Assembly (NCBI GenBank): GCA_016789625.1
Contig: JAEUQS010000786.1
Span: 1 to 17,503 of the forward strand
Length of the DNA: 17,503 bases
Direction of reading: 5' to 3'
Source of the DNA: Acidobacteriota bacterium
GTDB taxonomy: Bacteria; Acidobacteriota; Thermoanaerobaculia; UBA5066
The position numbers and the translations under genes were made by a program. The first letter of the stretch is position 1. Every line of letters starts with the position of its first letter. This document shows, in pieces, positions 12,294-17,503 of this stretch. The notes beneath the pieces were generated by a model. The model saw only the letters and a program-made list of their open reading frames with translations. It was not told where the DNA came from and searched no databases.

Positions 12294-14698
12294 CGCCCGA
12301 GCGCTGGGAGCTCGTGAAAGAGCTGTTCGAGAAGGTCGTCGACGTTCCGCCCGCCGAACGGAGCAGCCTCCTCCGGGCGGCCGCGGACGCGGAGCTCGTT
12401 CGAGAGGTGGAGGGTCTCCTGGAGGCCGATGCGCGGTCCGAAAGCTTTCTCGCGATGCCGGCCGGGTCGCTCCTCGGCGCGATGGAGGCGATCGGCAGGT
12501 GGAGGGCGCCGGAACGCCTCGGCCCCTACCGGCTGCTCGGCGAGATCGGCGCGGGGGGAATGGGGACGGTTCACCTCGCCGAGCGGGACGACGACACGTT
12601 TCGCATGCGCGTGGCGATCAAGATCGTCCGCGCCGGGGCCGGCAGCCAGGGTCTCCTCCGGCGGTTCGTCACGGAGCGCCAGATCCTCGCCGGTCTCGAG
12701 CATCCGGGAATCGCGCGGCTCCTGGACGGTGGCAGCGCGCCCGACGGGGGCCCGTACCTGGTGATGGAGTACGTCGAAGGGCTGCCGATCGACGTCCACT
12801 GCACCCGCCGGCGGCTTTCCGTAAGGCAGCGGATCGAGCTCTTCCGCAAGGTCTGCGCGGCCGTCGCCTACGCGCATCAGCATCTCGTGGTGCATCGGGA
12901 CCTGAAGCCCGGGAACATCCTGGTGACGGAGGGCGGGCTCCCGAAGCTCCTCGATTTCGGGATCGCGACTCTGTTCCAGCCCGGTCGCACCGAGACCGCG
13001 ACGGCTCTGCACGCCCTGACGCCCGGCTACGCGAGCCCCGAGCAGATCGAGGGGCGCGGGGTCGCGACCACGAGCGACGTGTACTCCCTCGGCGTCGTGC
13101 TCTTCGAGCTCCTCACGGGCGCTCTGCCGTACCGCACCGAGGGACGAAGCCCCCTCGAGCTCGCCCGGGCCGTGTGCGAGGAGCAGCCGCAGGTGCCGAG
13201 CGCGGTCGCGAAGGGCGAGGCGCTGGACGCGGATCTCGACAACATCGTGCTCATGGCGCTCCGCAAGGACCCGGCGCGGCGCCATCCGTCGGTCGAGTCC
13301 CTGGACGATGATCTGAAGAGGTATCTCGAGGGCCTGCCGGTCAAGGCCCGGCCCGACACGTTCACGTATCGCACGGGAAAGCTCCTCAAGCGCAAGCGGC
13401 TCGCGGTGGCCGCGGCGCTCCTGGTCGCGCTCTCCGTTCTCGGCGGCGTCCTCGCGACGCTGCACGAGGCCCGCATCGCCGACCGCCGTTTTCGCGAGGT
13501 GCACCGGCTCGCGAACGCGCTGATCTTCGAGCTGCACGACGGCATCCAGGGAATCACCGGATCGACGCGCGCGCGGGAGCTCCTCGTCAAGCGCGCCCTC
13601 GAATACCTGGCGATGCTCTCGCGCGAGGCTCCCGACGACCCGGCCATCCAGAAGGATCTCGCGGCGGCGTACGAGAAGATCGGCGACATCCAGGGCCGTC
13701 CGGGCATCGCCAACCTCGGGCAGTACGAGGCCGCTCTTCGAAGCTACGAGGAGTCGCTGCGCCTCCGGCGGAAGCTCCTCGCCTCGCATCCGGGTGACGA
13801 AGAGCTCCAGAAGGCGATCGCCGCCAGCACGCTGCGCAAGGGACACGTTCTGGCGGACCGCGGCCGGCTGACCGAGGCGCTCGAAAGCTACGAGGAAGGG
13901 ACTCGGATCCTCGAGCCCCTCCATACCGCCCGGCCGGACGACCCCGTCGTGGCGAGAGACCTGGGGGTGCTCCACATGCTTTCGGGGGACGTGCTCGGCC
14001 ACCCACACCGCCCGAGCCTCGGACGTCCCGAAGAAGCGCTGGAGCGGTACCTGAGGGGTCACGCGATCCAGCGGCGGCTCCTCTCGGCGGACCCGAAGAG
14101 CGGTGAGCGGCGGCACTTCCTCGCGTCGCACACGGGGCGCCTCGCCGCGGCCGAGGGGGCGCTCGGAAGGTTCGACGACGCCAGCCGGCACTTCCGGGAG
14201 GCCACGGATCTCCTCACCGCTCTGAAGGCCGAATTTCCCCGCGTCGGCTCGATCCGCAGTGATCTCGCGTTCCTCGAGACGGCGTGGGCCGGTCTGCTCG
14301 TCGAATCGGACCGGGACCGCGCGCTCGCGCTCCTCGCCGGTGCCGAAGCGACGCTCGAGGAGCTTGCGGCCCGGGATGCCGCGAACGCGGCCGCTCGGGA
14401 GGACCGGGCCGCCCTCGCCGTACGGGTCGCCGACCTCGTCTCGCCGTTCGATCCCGCGCGGGCGCGGCGCGAGTACGAACGCGCCATCCCTCTCTACGCG
14501 GAGATCCTCGCGGGCAGCCCGGGCCGGGCGCGCGTCGTGTATCCCGCGGCGCGCGCGCACGCGGGTCTCGGCGAGCGGAGCGCGGCGGTCGCTCTTCTCG
14601 AGGACGCGCGGCGAAAGGGGAATCAGGACGTGCGGGCCGAAGCCCTGCTCGCCGAGCTCGTGATCCCTTTCCGCCCTCCTTTGCGCGTCACGAGATAA
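12290..14698 (+). CDS. Transmembrane Ser/Thr protein kinase with C-terminal TPR-like region
   Basis: This 802-residue protein has an N-terminal segment rich in helices (1-70) typical of sigma-linked kinases. A Hanks-type kinase domain follows at about 80-345, with a G-loop GEIGAGGMG (84-92), VAIK Lys111, catalytic HRDLKPGN Asp204, DFG Asp222, TPGYASPEQ and SDVYSLGVVLFELLTG. All key catalytic residues are present, so it should be active. A membrane helix lies at about 371-390. The extracytoplasmic half (400-790) consists of TPR-like helical repeats such as QYEAALRSYEESLRLRRKLL and LTEALESYEEGTRILEPL. ATG overlaps the sigma-factor stop. It probably senses an external or periplasmic cue and may phosphorylate the sigma factor; the ligand is unknown. 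Confidence 0.95.
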   Translation: MTPERWELVKELFEKVVDVPPAERSSLLRAAADAELVREVEGLLEADARSESFLAMPAGSLLGAMEAIGRWRAPERLGPYRLLGEIGAGGMGTVHLAERDDDTFRMRVAIKIVRAGAGSQGLLRRFVTERQILAGLEHPGIARLLDGGSAPDGGPYLVMEYVEGLPIDVHCTRRRLSVRQRIELFRKVCAAVAYAHQHLVVHRDLKPGNILVTEGGLPKLLDFGIATLFQPGRTETATALHALTPGYASPEQIEGRGVATTSDVYSLGVVLFELLTGALPYRTEGRSPLELARAVCEEQPQVPSAVAKGEALDADLDNIVLMALRKDPARRHPSVESLDDDLKRYLEGLPVKARPDTFTYRTGKLLKRKRLAVAAALLVALSVLGGVLATLHEARIADRRFREVHRLANALIFELHDGIQGITGSTRARELLVKRALEYLAMLSREAPDDPAIQKDLAAAYEKIGDIQGRPGIANLGQYEAALRSYEESLRLRRKLLASHPGDEELQKAIAASTLRKGHVLADRGRLTEALESYEEGTRILEPLHTARPDDPVVARDLGVLHMLSGDVLGHPHRPSLGRPEEALERYLRGHAIQRRLLSADPKSGERRHFLASHTGRLAAAEGALGRFDDASRHFREATDLLTALKAEFPRVGSIRSDLAFLETAWAGLLVESDRDRALALLAGAEATLEELAARDAANAAAREDRAALAVRVADLVSPFDPARARREYERAIPLYAEILAGSPGRARVVYPAARAHAGLGERSAAVALLEDARRKGNQDVRAEALLAELVIPFRPPLRVTR

Positions 14699-14722
14699 GA
14701 GAGCCCGTTCCGAACGCACTGG

Positions 14723-14742
14723 CTCCGGGCGGGCCCGGGAGG
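14723..14742 (+). promoter_or_regulatory. GC-rich stem overlapping the ribosome binding site of the Asp-box protein
   Basis: CTCCGGGC (14723-14730) can pair with GCCCGGGAG (14733-14741, one bulged G). The Shine-Dalgarno GGGAGG at 14737-14742 lies four bases before the ATG at 14747, so pairing would hide it. The two-base loop is too tight for all pairs to form, so only part of the stem is realistic. Confidence 0.3.
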
Positions 14743-14746
14743 TCTC

Positions 14747-17503
14747 ATGCGTCGTCGTCCTTCGCCCCACCTCGTGTGCGCCGTCATGCTGGCGATGGCC
14801 CTGGCGCCTGGCTGCGCCTATCTCCAGTCGTCGTTCTTCAAGGCCCACGTCCTGAGCCTCTGGAGAAACCTGGGCGCCACGGGGCACCAGGCCGTCGTCC
14901 TGTGGGCCGTGAGGGCCAGCCTTCAGCAGCAGCAGCCGACGCCGACTCCCGGACCCGTTCCGGCCGAGCGGCTCGGGCCGCTGTCCGGCGGCAGCGGAAC
15001 CCTCCTCATCACCCGGAACCCCTCGGCCAACCGGCTCCTCGTGGCGGAGGAGGGCGTGGGAAGGTGGCAGACCTTCCAGCCCGCGGGTCTCGACGTGAGG
15101 GTCGCGGTGAACCGCATCGTCCTCCTGCCCGACGGTTCGTCGATCCTGGCGGCGACCGCGTTCGGCATCCAGAAGGGCTCGCTCACGTCCGGGGCCGGCT
15201 CGGTCGCGGCCGGAACCTCCGGCCTCTTCTTCGTGGACCTCGTCTGCGCCGACGTCGCCGCGCGCACCTGCGTCGCCACGGGGGTCGGGAACGACACCGC
15301 GACCTCGGCCTGGCGGAGCACCGACGGAGGAGACAGCTGGGCCCGCAGCGGAAACGGCCTCCCTTCGGGCAGCGGCACGAGCGGTCTCGTCGCGCTCGTC
15401 GCGCCCGCGGCCGGCACCGTCGTGGCGGGCTCCCTCGCCGACGGCATCTTCCGGAGCGTCGACTCCGGCGCCACGTGGACGAGCGCCAGCTCGGGGCTCC
15501 CGGCGCGCACCGGCGTGAGGCAATTCGCTTCCTCGGGCAGCACGATCTACGCCGCGACCGACAACGGCCTCTTCAAGAGCGTCGACGCCGGCTCGACGTG
15601 GAGCGCCACGGGCTCGGGTCTCCCGTCCTCCCCGTCGTATCCCGTTGCCCTCGACCTCAAGGACGGAGCGCTCTTCGTCGCGGTCTCGGATGCGTCGGGC
15701 GGCCGGGCGGAGGGCCTCTTCCGGAGCACCGACGGCGGCTCGACGTTCCAGAACGTCGGCGGGTCGATTCCCGCCGTGAGGTTCCACTCCGTCGTCGCGA
15801 CGGGGGAGGCCGTGTACGCCGGCACCGGCAGCGGTGTCTTCCGATCGACCGATGCGGGTACGACCTGGACGTCCTACAACGACGGCCTCCACTTCGCCGA
15901 CACCCGGGCCGTCGCGGCCTCGGGGGGCACCGTGTACCAGGGCGTCTACGAAGGGACGAACGGCGTCTACCGCTCGACCGACGGCGGTGAAACCTGGCTG
16001 CCGGGCAGCGACCTGATGAACGGTCAGGCGGTGACCTCGATCGCGGTCTCGGGGAGCACCGTCCTCGCGGGAACGGACGTTTCCATCTCGCCGCGCGGGA
16101 TCTTCCGGAGCACCGATTCGGGCGCGACCTGGGCCGCATCGAACAGCGGCCTCGACCTCTCGCCGGGGGGCGGAATCCGGGCCCTCGTACTGGACGGGGG
16201 AACGTTCTATGCCGCCGGCTTCAACGGGGGCACGGGGAAGGGCGCCCTCTATCGAAGCACCGATCAGGGCGTGAGCTGGGTGGCGCTGGGCGGCTCGATT
16301 CCCGACACGTCGGGCAGCCCTCTGACCTCGATCCACGCGAGCGGGAGCCTCCTCGTCGCGGGCGGCAAGCTCGGCACGTTCCGGAGCACCGACGGCGGCG
16401 CGACGTGGTCGAGCCGGGTGGCGCTCGCGCCCGCCGGCTCCTTCGACACCGTTTCGTGCTTCGTGTCCGCGGGCGGTGGCCTCTATGCCGGCCTCGATAC
16501 CGGAGGCTTCCCCACCGGCCGTCCGATCCTCTTCGTCTCGCGGGACCAGGGAGCGACGTTCTCGCCCGTGGCGTCCCTGAACGAATCGCCCAGCCTCCGC
16601 TCGCTCACCGCGACCTCGAACGAGATCTTCGCGGGCACCAACGACGGGCTCTACCGGTCCACGGACTCGGGGACGACCTGGCAGAACTTCCAGCTCGGCT
16701 TCGACGACGTCGCCGCCCTCGCGGTCACGTCGGACTCGCTGTGGGCCGGCATCCGGGCCGACGGGCTGCGCAAGATCCCGCTCGCGCGCACCACGTCGCG
16801 CCTCGTGCCGATCGTCCTCGACGTCGACACGGGCTCGGCCCGCTTCACCACGGAGCTCGTCCTCACGAACACCGGCACCTCGGCCACGGCGGTGACGCTT
16901 CGCTACACGGCGGCCATCGGCACGAAGGAGGGCTCGGGGACCGTGCCCGAGACGCTCGCGCCGGGCCGTCAGCTCGTGATCCCGGATGCGATCTCGTATC
17001 TCCGCGGAAAGGGCCTCGCGATACCGGCTCAGGGCGCCCAGGGCGGAACGCTGCTCGTGACGTTCAGCGGCTTCGCCGAGGGCGGATACGTGTCGGCCCT
17101 CGCGCGCACGGCGACGGCGACCGCGTCGCCCCAGCCCACCGGGCGCGCGGGGCTCGCCTACTCGGGGCTCCGGCCCGACGAAGGGTCGACCTCCCGCCTC
17201 ACGCTTTACGGTCTCCGGTCGAACGTCTCGGACCGCTCGAACGTCGCGGTCTTCGGGATGTCCGGCCAGCCCGTCACGGTGAAGGTGACGGCCTACTCGG
17301 GGGATCCGGGGAGAGAGCCGGTCGTCATCGCCGACGCCGTCGAGCTGCCGCCCTACGGCTGGACGCAGTTCAGCGGAATCCTCCAGACGGCGGGCATGAC
17401 GAACGGCTACGTCACGGTGGAGCGCGTGTCGGCGTCCGGATCGTTCGGCGTGTACGGCGTCATCAACGATCAGGTCACGAGCGACGGCTCGTATGTGCTG
17501 CCG
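14747..17503 (+). CDS. Secreted Asp-box (BNR/sortilin-like) beta-propeller protein, 3' end outside the window
   Basis: The frame is open from ATG 14747 to the window end (919 codons, no stop), so the C-terminus is missing. The N-terminus is a signal sequence with a possible but imperfect lipobox (ALAPGC, Cys23). An unusual W-rich segment and a QQQQPTPTPGPVP linker (60-72) follow. From residue 191 to 645 there are eleven S-x-D-x-G-x-x-W/F Asp-boxes, nearly all preceded by G-[ILV]-[FY]-[RK], as in VPS10/sortilin- and BNR-type propellers. From about 680 onward are beta-sandwich segments (TTELVLTNTGTSATAVTLRYT). GGGAGG precedes the ATG, 48 bp after the kinase stop. The likely role is an outer-surface or secreted binding or glycan-active protein; no catalytic residues can be assigned. 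Confidence 0.9.
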   Translation, partial: MRRRPSPHLVCAVMLAMALAPGCAYLQSSFFKAHVLSLWRNLGATGHQAVVLWAVRASLQQQQPTPTPGPVPAERLGPLSGGSGTLLITRNPSANRLLVAEEGVGRWQTFQPAGLDVRVAVNRIVLLPDGSSILAATAFGIQKGSLTSGAGSVAAGTSGLFFVDLVCADVAARTCVATGVGNDTATSAWRSTDGGDSWARSGNGLPSGSGTSGLVALVAPAAGTVVAGSLADGIFRSVDSGATWTSASSGLPARTGVRQFASSGSTIYAATDNGLFKSVDAGSTWSATGSGLPSSPSYPVALDLKDGALFVAVSDASGGRAEGLFRSTDGGSTFQNVGGSIPAVRFHSVVATGEAVYAGTGSGVFRSTDAGTTWTSYNDGLHFADTRAVAASGGTVYQGVYEGTNGVYRSTDGGETWLPGSDLMNGQAVTSIAVSGSTVLAGTDVSISPRGIFRSTDSGATWAASNSGLDLSPGGGIRALVLDGGTFYAAGFNGGTGKGALYRSTDQGVSWVALGGSIPDTSGSPLTSIHASGSLLVAGGKLGTFRSTDGGATWSSRVALAPAGSFDTVSCFVSAGGGLYAGLDTGGFPTGRPILFVSRDQGATFSPVASLNESPSLRSLTATSNEIFAGTNDGLYRSTDSGTTWQNFQLGFDDVAALAVTSDSLWAGIRADGLRKIPLARTTSRLVPIVLDVDTGSARFTTELVLTNTGTSATAVTLRYTAAIGTKEGSGTVPETLAPGRQLVIPDAISYLRGKGLAIPAQGAQGGTLLVTFSGFAEGGYVSALARTATATASPQPTGRAGLAYSGLRPDEGSTSRLTLYGLRSNVSDRSNVAVFGMSGQPVTVKVTAYSGDPGREPVVIADAVELPPYGWTQFSGILQTAGMTNGYVTVERVSASGSFGVYGVINDQVTSDGSYVLP
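15317..16681 (+). repeat. Eleven Asp-box repeats
   Basis: The coding repeat S-[TVR]-D-x-G-x-[ST]-[WF] recurs eleven times between residues 191 and 645, at intervals of roughly 35-55 residues. At DNA level many copies share the core TTCCGGAGCACCGA with flexible surroundings. This many boxes suggests two propellers or one very large one. Confidence 0.88.

Noticed and set aside
8744..16336. A 2530-codon minus-strand open frame
   Set aside because: It runs antisense through the NAGS-like gene's other frames, the sigma factor, the kinase and the Asp-box gene. Its translation is Arg/Gly/Pro-rich without domains; only its last 169 codons (DoxX) are real. It is an artefact of high GC and few stops.
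15317..16681. Regular DNA repeats as a possible CRISPR-like array
   Set aside because: They lie in a continuous reading frame, vary in length and sequence, and encode Asp-boxes.

Overview
The window is about 17.5 kb of uniformly very GC-rich, gene-dense bacterial DNA with no RNA genes, insertion sequences or CRISPR arrays that I could see. Several features suggest an Acidobacteriota-type genome, perhaps the Thermoanaerobaculia/Holophagae side. They are a TIGR02999-type sigma factor whose stop overlaps the start of a Ser/Thr kinase with TPRs, a secreted Asp-box (BNR) propeller protein with a C-terminal beta-sandwich, and the TPR protein at the left edge. The taxonomic placement is inference.

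Left part (448-7348, minus strand): this is the most interesting region, a compact run of eight genes that reads as one operon. In transcription order it encodes a secreted GlcG/HbpS-plus-cupin protein, a secreted SMP-30/lactonase-like propeller, an MNIO (DUF692) maturase, a BufC/HvfC-type partner, a short secreted Cys-rich peptide, a second secreted peptide with 12 regularly spaced cysteines, a second MNIO maturase and a second BufC/HvfC partner. This is a bufferin-like RiPP metallophore locus with two complete maturase/partner pairs flanking two different precursors. Genes overlap or nearly touch everywhere except around the precursors. The 12-Cys precursor cistron is bracketed by a 5' hairpin and a terminator-like 3' hairpin, which suggests that precursor is made in excess over the enzymes.

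Middle part (7349-11673): a divergent regulatory gap with a direct repeat precedes a small unrecognised plus-strand gene. This gene converges on a minus-strand cluster through a shared hairpin. In transcription order that cluster is an N-acetylglutamate synthase-like protein, a glucose 1-dehydrogenase-like enzyme, a DoxX membrane protein, an ECF sigma factor and a small soluble zinc-finger anti-sigma factor. DoxX proteins and ECF sigma/anti-sigma pairs are recurrent companions of bufferin-type loci, so this cluster may be functionally tied to the metallophore operon. That link is inference.

Right part (11721-17503, plus strand): a TIGR02999-type sigma factor is coupled by ATGA overlap to a transmembrane Ser/Thr kinase with a TPR-like C-terminal half. 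It is followed by a large secreted Asp-box propeller protein that runs off the window with its reading frame open. There is no gene-free stretch longer than 300 bases.
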